The notes under the pieces were generated by a model that was not told the DNA's origin, did no database searches, and saw only the letters and a program-made list of their open reading frames with translations. The translations under genes and the position numbers were made by a program. Shown here one piece after another: positions 1 to 5,022 of a stretch of 9,040 bases of DNA (position 1 is its first letter; every line of letters begins with the position of its first letter). This DNA comes from a bacterium (GTDB lineage Bacteria; Oederibacteriota; Muellerivitia; Muellerivitales; Muellerivitaceae): positions 1 to 9,040 of the forward strand of contig JAICXI010000048.1 in assembly GCA_025980505.1 (NCBI GenBank), read 5' to 3'.

Positions 1-76
1 ACAGAGGCACAGAGACGCAGCCCAAAAACATGAATTCAAAGCTTTTTGTTTAACTTTGCCTTCCTGTCCCTGTGGT
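1..76. repeat. degenerate inverted repeat at window start (partial)
   Basis: The first 20 bases are CAGAG/CACAGAG-rich. About 60 bp downstream, the complementary strand of 58-76 has a related ACCACAGGGACAGG series. This resembles the common intergenic palindromes whose arms read CACAGAGGCACAGAG and CTCTGTGGTG. The arms are only partly complementary and the left one is cut by the window edge. No ORF with coding character covers it. Confidence 0.25.
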
Positions 77-266
77 GAAGGGAGGTTTTGTCGGAGGTTC
101 TAAGTATAAGCATGGATGACCTTGGCGAAAAACCTCGAAACTTATAATTCATCCCTGACACCTTCCCCTCGATTGTTTCAATCCAGTAAAACTCTTGCGA
201 CAAATGGTCCCAATTTGGTTCTCAAGGGAGGATTTAAAGGCGATCGGGGTGGGACTGGGTAATAGT

Positions 267-296
267 TTGGACAGCCGCTTGGGGTAGGCCTAGAAT
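267..296 (+). promoter_or_regulatory. sigma70-type promoter for the Thr-Pro lipoprotein
   Basis: A -35-like TTGGAC (267-272) lies 18 bp from a -10-like TAGAAT (291-296). Transcription would start near 303, leaving a leader of about 70 nt before the TTG start at 372. Nothing else is recognisable in the rest of 77-371. Pattern match only. Confidence 0.4.
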
Positions 297-371
297 AATT
301 GGCGTTAAGGGGAGCGGCTTTTTTCCAATGCGAATTGGAGCCGGAATGAATCTTGTTTCGAGAGGCCCCCC

Positions 372-1295
372 TTGAACACGCCCTGTCGGTTGTTTTTCCT
401 GCTTTTGTCCGCCCTGGTCTTTGGTTTCTTGGATCTTTCCTGCGGAGGAAGCAACTCCGATCCCTCCGCCCCTCATAACGGCCCAAATCCCACCGGCACC
501 TTCACGGCAACTTGGACGGCCACTTTGACGCCCCCGGACAGCCCGACCTCCACTTCCACGCGAACGGACACCCCGACGGAAACGAGGACCGCCACTTCCA
601 CTCCGGTCCATACTTCCACCCCGACAGACTCCATGACGGCGACGCCGATGAACACCGACACCCCGACGGATTCGATGACGGCGACTCCCACGGCTACCGC
701 CACGGGCACCCCTACCCCCACGGAAACCGATACGGCGACGCCGATGGACACCGACACCCCGACGGATACTCCGACGTTCACGAACACGCCCACGGATACC
801 CCGACCCTTACCTTCACGCCGACCCTGACGCCCTATTGCCCCAGCCCCGCGCAAGTGGGATGGACGGGGTCGGCCTTTGCCCAATGTACAAATCGATCGC
901 TTCAAGTCAGCCAACTGGACCTGGCTTCGGACGGTTATCTGGTCGGTTTGTCCGCCTATCAATACACCGGGGACTATGGCCCCCTCTGCATCGCGCTTTA
1001 TGACCCCAACTTTAATCTGGTCGTCCAGACTCCCGTCAGCCCGGGCGTTCCGGGATGGAACAGCTTTGACATCCCTCCCACATTCCTGCCGGCGGGAACC
1101 TATTGGATCGCGGATATGGGCGACAATGTCCCGGGGTTCAACGCCTGCCTGGGAGCGGCATCCTCCCCGGGCGCCACTGAATATATGGCCGGTTATTCAA
1201 CCTTCGGCACTTTCCCCAACCCTCTTGTTTTGGAAAGCATGATGACGATAAGCAACCGGGTGTTGCAGGCTTACGCGAGCGTCTGCGCGCCTTAA
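372..1295 (+). CDS. Thr-Pro-rich secreted/lipid-anchored protein with C-terminal beta-sandwich-like domain
   Basis: The 307-residue product has three parts. Residues 1-24 are a signal peptide (hydrophobic core about 7-20) ending in a possible lipobox Cys24 followed by GGSN. The sequence before the Cys is LDLSC, with Asp at -3, which is not canonical, so lipidation is uncertain. Residues about 40-154 are a low-complexity stalk of T-x-T-P repeats with almost no bulky residues. Residues about 155-307 form a compact Cys-containing domain with patterns such as ALYDPNFN, GWNSFDIP and LPAGTYWIAD; these recall bacterial beta-sandwich domains that follow surface stalks. The start is TTG, chosen because GAGAGG (360-365) sits 6 nt upstream, the frame has a stop at 306-308 and there is no in-frame ATG. 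The likely location is the cell surface or periplasm, as an adhesin-like or cell-envelope protein. I do not recognise a named family and the substrate is unknown. The gene is monocistronic and converges on the sigma-factor gene. Confidence 0.8.
   Translation: MNTPCRLFFLLLSALVFGFLDLSCGGSNSDPSAPHNGPNPTGTFTATWTATLTPPDSPTSTSTRTDTPTETRTATSTPVHTSTPTDSMTATPMNTDTPTDSMTATPTATATGTPTPTETDTATPMDTDTPTDTPTFTNTPTDTPTLTFTPTLTPYCPSPAQVGWTGSAFAQCTNRSLQVSQLDLASDGYLVGLSAYQYTGDYGPLCIALYDPNFNLVVQTPVSPGVPGWNSFDIPPTFLPAGTYWIADMGDNVPGFNACLGAASSPGATEYMAGYSTFGTFPNPLVLESMMTISNRVLQAYASVCAP
636..767 (+). repeat. 36-bp near-identical DNA repeat pair in the stalk region
   Basis: Positions 636-671 and 732-767 are 36-bp copies that differ at one base and are offset by 96 bp. 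Each encodes TATPM(N/D)TDTPTD in the lipoprotein stalk. The wider region 490-833 is built from ACN-CCN-type hexamers. This points to expansion by slippage or unequal recombination. Confidence 0.75.
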
Positions 1296-1359
1296 AAACA
1301 GCCGAAGCTTTATCCTTTGAACCGCTTCCATCTCAGCAAAATAATCGGCCAGTCGTTCC

Positions 1360-2259
1360 CTAATCCCCCAACGGCTTGACTTCCATTTCGTTCAAGTCCT
1401 CAGGGTCCATGACCACGTTGATCTCACGGATCTTCCCCTTTTCCACCGAGAACAGGAAAGCGATCCTCGGCTTGCCTCCGCCGATCCAGGTGGTTCCAAC
1501 CGAACCGTTGATGAGCGCCAACCGGGCGGCCAGGGCCCGGCCCTGAAAGGCCCCGGCGATCGTCTCCGGGCCCCACATTTCGCTTTGGAAGGGCGGGGCG
1601 CCCTTGTCCTTGTTGGCCGCGGTGATCTTGACGGCGGCCTCGTCCGCATAAAGCCGGATTTCGGGGTCGAGCAATTGAAGCAGGGCGTCGAAGTTTCCAT
1701 CGCGGGAAGCCGCCAGGAAAGCAGCCACGACTTCCCGTTTTCGGGCCCCGTCCTCCCGGCTTTCCCCGCCTCCCCGGACCCGGCGGCGGGCGCGGCTGGC
1801 GAGCTGGCGGGCGGCTTCCCCGGACCGGCCCACGATGGGGGCGATTTCCCCGAAGGACAGGTCAAAGAGGTCGTGCAGCACAAAGGCCACGCGCTCGGCG
1901 GGCGTCAGGGTGCGAAGGACGATCAAAAGGGCCGAACCCACGGAGTCGGCCAAGAGAGCCTCCTCGGCCGGGTTGGCTTGCCGGGCGGCTTGGGGCATTT
2001 CCAAAAGGTTTTCCGGCAGTGATTCCTCCTTCCGGATCTTGCGCGACCGGAGCATATCCAGGCACACCCGGGCCACCACCCTGGTCAGCCAACCGCCCAG
2101 GTTCCCAATGCCGCCGGGATCGGAGCGGGTGAGGCGCAACCAGGCCTCCTGGACCGCGTCATCGGCTTCCCCATTGGAACCCAAAATCCGGTAGGCTACC
2201 GCCCGCAAGCGGGACCGGTTCTCCTGGAATTGCCTGGCCAGCCAATCGCTTTCCGTCAT
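1360..2259 (-). CDS. ECF41/SigJ-type RNA polymerase sigma factor with SnoaL-like C-terminal domain
   Basis: The 299-residue protein is an alternative sigma factor that directs RNA polymerase to a small regulon. Region sigma-2 is at about 5-75 (ENRSRLRAVAYRILGS, EADDAVQEAWLRL, GGWLTRVVARVCLDMLRSRK). Sigma-4 is at about 105-160 (LTPAERVAFVLHDLFDLSFGEIA, then SGEAARQLASRARRRVRG as the recognition helix). The last ~120 residues are a SnoaL_2/NTF2-like domain (VVAAFLAASRDGNFDALLQLLDPEIRLYADEA, ...INGSVGTTWIGGG). It ends in VVMDPEDLNEM, equivalent to the NPDKL motif of ECF41 sigmas. In that family the fused domain takes the place of a classical anti-sigma factor and tunes activity. The ATG at 2259 was chosen because AAGGG lies 6 nt upstream; an in-frame GTG at 2280 would add seven residues. 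The usual ECF41 partners (carboxymuconolactone decarboxylase, oxidoreductase or epimerase) are absent; the divergent neighbour is a DoxX-like protein. Confidence 0.92.
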   Translation of the reverse strand: MTESDWLARQFQENRSRLRAVAYRILGSNGEADDAVQEAWLRLTRSDPGGIGNLGGWLTRVVARVCLDMLRSRKIRKEESLPENLLEMPQAARQANPAEEALLADSVGSALLIVLRTLTPAERVAFVLHDLFDLSFGEIAPIVGRSGEAARQLASRARRRVRGGGESREDGARKREVVAAFLAASRDGNFDALLQLLDPEIRLYADEAAVKITAANKDKGAPPFQSEMWGPETIAGAFQGRALAARLALINGSVGTTWIGGGKPRIAFLFSVEKGKIREINVVMDPEDLNEMEVKPLGD

Positions 2260-2309
2260 TTCCCACCCTTTACCCGTCACATTTTCCCATTTCCATCCGT
2301 CCTCTCAAT

Positions 2310-2336
2310 GACGAACAAGCGGGGGAGGCCGTGACC
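2310..2336 (-). promoter_or_regulatory. candidate ECF41-type autoregulated promoter
   Basis: Read on the minus strand, GGTCACG (2336-2330) is followed after exactly 16 nt by CGTC (2313-2310). The ECF41 consensus as I recall it is TGTCACA-N16-CGTC, so the site matches 5/7 at -35 and 4/4 at -10 with the right spacing. It lies 30-50 bp upstream of the sigma gene and points toward it, implying self-activation. The consensus is quoted from memory. Confidence 0.5.
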
Positions 2337-2353
2337 GAAGCCGGTTTGTCCCA

Positions 2354-2382
2354 TTGATTGCCTTAAAAGGGGGATTTATGTT
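2354..2382 (+). promoter_or_regulatory. sigma70-like promoter for the doxX-like/DUF1801 operon
   Basis: TTGATT (2354-2359), a 17-bp spacer and TATGTT (2377-2382) lie about 60 bp upstream of the GTG start at 2443. Each hexamer matches 4 of 6 consensus positions. I found no convincing ECF41-type site on this strand: TGTCCCA at 2347-2353 lacks a CGTC at the right distance. Confidence 0.3.
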
Positions 2383-2442
2383 ATTTCTTTTGCGGATTCA
2401 ACCTAAGCCGGGCCTGCACCGGCGGGAACGGGGAGGCGCTTC

Positions 2443-2784
2443 GTGAACATTCTCTTGTGGGGGCTTCAGGCCTTGCTGGCCTTGTGGAACCTGATCGGCG
2501 GCGGCTTCGTGGTGATGAATTACGAAAAAATCAGGGGGGCCTGGGTGGCCGATTTGCCCAAGGTCGCCTGGATCGCTTACGGCGGGCTCCAGGTCCTGTT
2601 CGCGTTGGGTTTGCTTTGGCCCAAACTCACCCCCCTCGCGGCGATCGCCCTGGCCTTGCTGGCCCTGTTGGGCTGCGGTTTGTTCACCCAGTACGCCGGG
2701 TTCCCGGGCCTGCTTTGGGGCGTGATCCCCGCCGCCTTGGCTGCGTTCGTGGCTTATGGCCGGTTTGTGCTGAAGCCCTTTTGA
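2443..2784 (+). CDS. DoxX-like four-helix membrane protein
   Basis: This small (113 aa) inner-membrane protein has four predicted hydrophobic helices at about 3-25, 41-59, 63-83 and 89-107, and a short basic tail. Length, topology and pattern fit DoxX-like/DUF-type proteins, which sit in membranes and are often linked to redox or stress functions without a known reaction. The GTG start is well supported by GGGGAGG ending 6 nt upstream. DUF1801 follows after 11 nt, so the two genes are probably one operon. The pair is divergent from an ECF41 sigma factor and could belong to its regulon, but this is inference. The family assignment rests on topology and general pattern, not on a diagnostic motif. 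Confidence 0.7.
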   Translation: MNILLWGLQALLALWNLIGGGFVVMNYEKIRGAWVADLPKVAWIAYGGLQVLFALGLLWPKLTPLAAIALALLALLGCGLFTQYAGFPGLLWGVIPAALAAFVAYGRFVLKPF

Positions 2785-2795
2785 GGGAGACTCCC

Positions 2796-3200
2796 ATGAG
2801 GAAGACGAAAAGCGTGCCGCCGGAAGGCAAGTCCCCTTCCCGGCTGATCGATGCGAGGATCAAGGAGCTGGGCGACTGGCGGGGCAGGACGCTCGCCCGG
2901 CTCCGCGCCCTGATCCGGCAAGCCGATCCCGAAGTGGTCGAGGAGTGGAAGTGGAGGGGGGTTCCGGTGTGGTATCACGCCGGAATGATCTGCACGGGTG
3001 AGACCTACAAGCAGGTCGTGAAGGTGACCTTCGCAAGGGGGGCGGCCCTGAAGGACCCGACAGGGCTCTTCAACTCAAGCCTCGAAGGGAACACCCGGCG
3101 GGCCATCGACTTCCACGAGGGCGGGAAGTTGGATGAAAAGGCGTTCAAGGCGCTCCTTCGCGCCGCCGTGACGCTGAACCTGTCCAGGGCCAAGAGCTGA
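2796..3200 (+). CDS. DUF1801 family protein
   Basis: The 134-residue soluble protein shows the DUF1801 (YdhG-like) pattern. A helical N-terminal part (SRLIDARIKELGDWRGRTLARLRALIRQADPEV) is followed by VEEWKWRGVPVWYHAGMICTG at about 48-68. Then come YKQVVKVTFARGAALKDP, a small-residue turn and RRAIDFHEGGKLDEKAFKALLRAAV. Biochemical function is unknown for the family. The ATG at 2796 was chosen over the open frame running back to 2457 because GAGGGAGA lies 5 nt upstream and the upstream reading overlaps the doxX-like gene with no homologous character. The 3' 126 bp overlap the opposing DUF1905 reading frame, and a strong hairpin follows the stop at once. Confidence 0.88.
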   Translation: MRKTKSVPPEGKSPSRLIDARIKELGDWRGRTLARLRALIRQADPEVVEEWKWRGVPVWYHAGMICTGETYKQVVKVTFARGAALKDPTGLFNSSLEGNTRRAIDFHEGGKLDEKAFKALLRAAVTLNLSRAKS

Positions 3201-3533
3201 TGGGGCCGGCCTCAAGGTTGGGCCGGCCCTTGCCCAGGCGAGGCCCGGCTTGGCCGCCAACTCTTGCGCGGAAGGTTGGCGCAACCCCAGGATGAATGGA
3301 ACCCAGTCCCCGGGGACCCGTTTCGTCTTCTTCGAGAGGTCCTTGTCCAAAAGGATGTAGTGAAAACCCCTCCGGAAGCCGATCTCGCCCTCGAACCGGC
3401 GTTTCCGGACGGTCCCTTTGACGAAATAACGGGAGTTTTTTCCCCAGGCTTTTGCGGGGTCAAAAGGCACATGGACCGCGATCAACTCCTTATGGCCCTG
3501 GAAAACCTTGGCTTCGAATTTCATTTTTTTCAT
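3075..3533 (-). CDS. DUF1905 domain protein with apparent 3' read-through extension
   Basis: Residues about 4-100 match the DUF1905 pattern: KFEAKVFQGHKELIAVHVPFDP, SRYFVKGTVRKRRFEGEIGFRRG, HYILLDKDLSKKT, then a VPGDWVPFILG strand and SAQELAAKPGLAWAR. Small beta-barrel-like proteins of this family have no established reaction and usually are about 100 residues. Here the frame runs to 152 residues. The extra ~48 are Pro/Gly/Arg-rich, cross the hairpin at 3203-3229 and are antisense to DUF1801, so a lost stop or a frameshift near residue 103 is likely. GAGGGGG ends 8 nt before the ATG. The reconstructed end of an upstream GNAT remnant overlaps this start as ATGA, so it was once the second gene of a coupled pair. 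Confidence 0.75.
   Translation of the reverse strand: MKKMKFEAKVFQGHKELIAVHVPFDPAKAWGKNSRYFVKGTVRKRRFEGEIGFRRGFHYILLDKDLSKKTKRVPGDWVPFILGLRQPSAQELAAKPGLAWARAGPTLRPAPSALGPGQVQRHGGAKERLERLFIQLPALVEVDGPPGVPFEA
3203..3229 (+). terminator. GC-rich hairpin after DUF1801
   Basis: GGGCCGGCC (3203-3211) pairs perfectly with GGCCGGCCC (3221-3229) around a 9-nt loop, starting 2 nt after the DUF1801 stop. There is no good T-run after it, so it may be an intrinsic terminator of weak type or an mRNA 3'-end stabiliser. It lies inside the extended DUF1905 frame on the other strand. Confidence 0.5.
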
Positions 3534-3637
3534 GGTTCCAACCCCCTCGTTCGATAGACCGCCATGCCTTGGGCGTCTTGAACCCGTGGTTCCGATAGGA
3601 CCTCACCGCGCCGGGATTGTCGGCCGGCACACCCAGG
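3530..3637 (-). pseudogene. 3' remnant of a GNAT acetyltransferase (left copy)
   Basis: Minus-strand reading gives GVPADNPGAVRSYRNHGFKTPK, the acetyl-CoA-fold C-terminus of GNAT enzymes. One G is missing from the run at about 3568 relative to the right copy. Restoring it gives KGMAVYRTRGLEP and a TGA at 3532-3530 that overlaps the DUF1905 ATG by 4 bp. The upstream ~80% of the gene is absent: similarity ends sharply at 3637, just before the BrnTA promoter. The copy at 4256-4340 is about 93% identical over 84 bp (five mismatches, one indel). Confidence 0.75.
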
Positions 3638-3662
3638 ATCCCGTTTCTCCCCGAAAAAGCCC

Positions 3663-3691
3663 TTGCTTCATAATTACTGCATAATTATATT
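3663..3691 (+). promoter_or_regulatory. BrnTA promoter with 11-bp-phased ATAATTA operator repeats
   Basis: TTGCTT (3663-3668), a 17-bp spacer and TATATT (3686-3691) form a good sigma70-type promoter. Two ATAATTA units (3670-3676 and 3681-3687), each extending into a palindrome, repeat every 11 bp across the spacer and the -10. One-turn phasing of palindromic boxes is what a ribbon-helix-helix antitoxin such as BrnA would bind. The -10 ends 6 nt before the GTG at 3698, so the transcript may be leaderless. Confidence 0.5.
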
Positions 3692-3697
3692 ATAAGC

Positions 3698-3991
3698 GTG
3701 ATACCGCTGGTGTTTTCATGGGACGCCGGGAAAGACAAGGCTAATCAAAGGAAACACCGAGTGTCCTTTGAAGAGGCAAAATCCGCTTTTTACGACGACA
3801 ACGCCAGGATTATTCACGATCCCGACCATTCCAACGAGGAAGACCGGTTTATCCTTTTGGGGATAAGCTCCAGACTCAGGGTACTCCTGGTTTGCCATTG
3901 CTACCGTTCCAACGACCTGGTCATTCGAATCATCTCGGCGCGGAAGGCGTCGGGAAACGAAAGAAAACAATACGAGGGGGGTTTCGCATGA
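3698..3991 (+). CDS. brnT: BrnT-type toxin (type II toxin-antitoxin)
   Basis: The 97-residue protein carries the BrnT pattern in order: FSWDAGKDKANQRKHRVSFEEA (6-27), SAFYDDNARIIHDPDHSNEEDRFILLGIS (29-57), a beta-hairpin RLRVLLVCHCYRSNDLVIRIISARKAS and NERKQYE near the end. BrnT toxins are RelE-fold ribonucleases that block translation. The RKH and RIISARKA elements carry family-conserved basic residues. GTG at 3698 is the only sensible start; no Shine-Dalgarno is visible, which agrees with a leaderless start. The stop overlaps the antitoxin ATG as ATGA. Toxin-before-antitoxin order is normal for brnTA. The operon is more AT-rich than its surroundings and lies between two GNAT gene fragments, suggesting acquisition. 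Confidence 0.92.
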   Translation: MIPLVFSWDAGKDKANQRKHRVSFEEAKSAFYDDNARIIHDPDHSNEEDRFILLGISSRLRVLLVCHCYRSNDLVIRIISARKASGNERKQYEGGFA

Positions 3992-4197
3992 GGAAGGAAT
4001 ACGACTTTTCAAGTTCAAAGAAAAATCCATACTCCAAGATGCTCAAGAAGCAGATCACCATCCGGATTGAGGCGGAAACCATCGACTATTTCAAAAAGCT
4101 CTCAAACGCCGAGGGCATTCCATACCAAAACCTGATCAATATGTACCTTCGGGATTGTGTTCAATCCAACAGGAGACCCGTCCTTAAATGGGCCTGA
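3988..4197 (+). CDS. brnA: BrnA-type antitoxin (ribbon-helix-helix)
   Basis: The 69-residue antitoxin starts MRKEYDFSSSKKNPYSKMLKKQ. It is followed by the ribbon strand ITIRIEAETIDYFKKLSNAEGIPYQNLINMYLRDCV and ends LKWA, all typical of BrnA and related CopG/RHH antitoxins. The N-terminal KEYDFS segment and the C-terminal RHH domain neutralise the toxin and bind the operon's own promoter. The ATG overlaps the brnT stop by 4 bp and GAGGGGGG sits 6 nt upstream, so translation is coupled yet independently efficient. This fits the need for excess antitoxin. The likely binding site is the ATAATTA pair at 3670-3687. Confidence 0.92.
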   Translation: MRKEYDFSSSKKNPYSKMLKKQITIRIEAETIDYFKKLSNAEGIPYQNLINMYLRDCVQSNRRPVLKWA

Positions 4198-4231
4198 GCT
4201 TTCTCACGGGCCCAAGCCGGATGATATAGAT

Positions 4232-4685
4232 TCACCCCTCAACCATTTTCGTCATATAGACCGCCATGCCCTTGGGCGTCTTGAACCCGCAGCTCCGATA
4301 GGACCTCACCGCGCCGGGGTTGTCGGCCGGCATACCCAGGCTTCCCGGACGCCCGCTTTGCGCATCCAGGCCCCCGGCGCGCCCTAAGCCTTGCCCACAC
4401 CTTGCCGGCGGGACCCCTTGCGCACGCCGATTTCATAGAGGAGGACCTCGTTTTTGCCCGCGCGCATCTTGAGGAAGTGGCAAAACAGGAAGCCCCGGAC
4501 CCCGCCCTTGTCCCCGGCGGTCCAAAAAAGCGCCGAGGGATCGGGGAGGAAATCGCGGGCCGCTTTCGGCCCCAGGGTTCCAGGGGTTTTCCCCTTCCCG
4601 CCACGTCGAAGTCCGCGTCGGCACGGGCCAAGGCCCGCAGGAGAGGCCCGTCCCCTTCCTTCAATCGGCGGATTACAAGTTTCAT
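4232..4685 (-). pseudogene. GNAT N-acetyltransferase pseudogene (two frameshifts, one nonsense)
   Basis: Read piecewise on the minus strand this is a full GNAT protein of about 150 residues. Frame A (from ATG 4685) reads MKLVIRRLKEGDGPLLRALA...DFDVAGRGKPLEP. A one-base loss in the C-run after PLEP moves it to frame B: LGPKAARDFLPDPSALFWT, GFLFCHFLKMRAGKNEVLLY, then EIGVRKGSRRQGVGKA. That last piece contains the acetyl-CoA-binding R/Q-x-x-G-x-G loop (RRQGVG). A TAG follows (4386-4384), then GAWMRKAGVREAWV in the same frame. A second shift near 4338 gives PADNPGAVRSYRSCGFKTPKGMAVYMTKMVEG and the natural stop. Such enzymes acetylate small amines or protein N-termini; this one cannot make a functional product unless the lesions are assembly errors. 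The 3' 85 bp are duplicated at 3554-3637. Confidence 0.8.
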
Positions 4686-4706
4686 GGAGGCAGTATAATT
4701 TCCGCG

Positions 4707-4729
4707 GGAACTATATACTTCAGTTCCCT
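4707..4729. repeat. 7-bp inverted repeat upstream of the GNAT pseudogene
   Basis: GGGAACT (4707-4713) and AGTTCCC (4723-4729) flank a 9-nt AT-rich centre, 22 bp upstream of the pseudogene ATG. On the minus strand TATACT (4697-4692) ends 6 nt before that ATG, a -10 placed for a leaderless transcript. It could be a former operator. Confidence 0.35.
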
Positions 4730-4779
4730 GGGAAAAGGTTGGGGAACGATGCGCTTGGCGTCAGTTTCCAACAACCCCC

Positions 4780-4909
4780 GCTCCTTGCGGGAGCCCTTCG
4801 AGAGCCTCAGGAAAGAAGGGTAGGGGGGGTGTAGCGAAACCCATGAAGTCACCCTCACCCCGGCCCCCTCCCCGAATGGTGAGCCTGTCGAACCTTCGAG
4901 GGAGGGGGG
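4780..4909. repeat. REP-like intergenic palindromes
   Basis: The 337-bp gap 4686-5022 has no gene. It contains a small hairpin (4780-4784/4790-4794). TTCGAGAGCCTCA (4797-4809) and TGAGCCTGTCGAA (4880-4892) are inverted near-copies, relatives of the widespread TTCGACAGGCTCA intergenic repeat. CCCCCTCCCCGAA (4864-4876) pairs with TTCGAGGGAGGGGG (4895-4908) with one bulged A. These look like non-coding repetitive elements that end in strong mRNA structures. Confidence 0.5.
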
Positions 4910-5022
4910 ATCGGCGTCCAATCAACTGCAAACCGACGCCAAGTACCTAGTTCCAAAAAATTTTGCCTTCATGCCGGTTTATCAGCCGTCATTGCAAGGA
5001 CGACAAAGACGAGGTGAAACAC

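Larger units (their letters stand above)
3554..4340. repeat. direct repeat of a GNAT 3' end flanking brnTA
   Basis: Copy 1 is 3554-3637 and copy 2 is 4256-4340, in the same orientation and about 700 bp apart. They differ by five substitutions and one indel. brnT, brnA and their promoter are the only genes between them. Divergence suggests either two paralogous GNAT genes, one truncated by the insertion, or an old duplication. Confidence 0.8.

Noticed and set aside
636..767. Possible CRISPR-like repeats
   Set aside because: Only two 36-bp copies, in frame within a stalk-coding region, with no unique spacers of constant length.
473..817. Antisense Val-rich periodic frame (114 codons)
   Set aside because: It is the complement of the stalk codons; its pattern follows from repeat composition.
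234..962. 242-codon antisense frame rich in Arg and Gly
   Set aside because: It is antisense to the lipoprotein and has no start signal or domain; open only because of low TA content.
512..1003. 163-codon + frame rich in His, Asp, Gly
   Set aside because: It is the +2 shadow of the Thr-Pro stalk: ACN/CCN hexamers read as His and Asp codons. The C-terminal half has no family character and the signal peptide lies in the other frame.
1585..2194. Two + frames antisense to the sigma factor
   Set aside because: The minus strand has clear sigma-2, sigma-4 and SnoaL motifs; the + frames show none.
2457..2795. Upstream extension of the DUF1801 frame
   Set aside because: It overlaps the doxX-like gene and has no family character; an ATG with a good Shine-Dalgarno lies at 2796.
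4402..4834. + frames over the GNAT pseudogene
   Set aside because: The GNAT motifs on the minus strand explain the sequence; the + frames are Arg/Pro-rich shadows.
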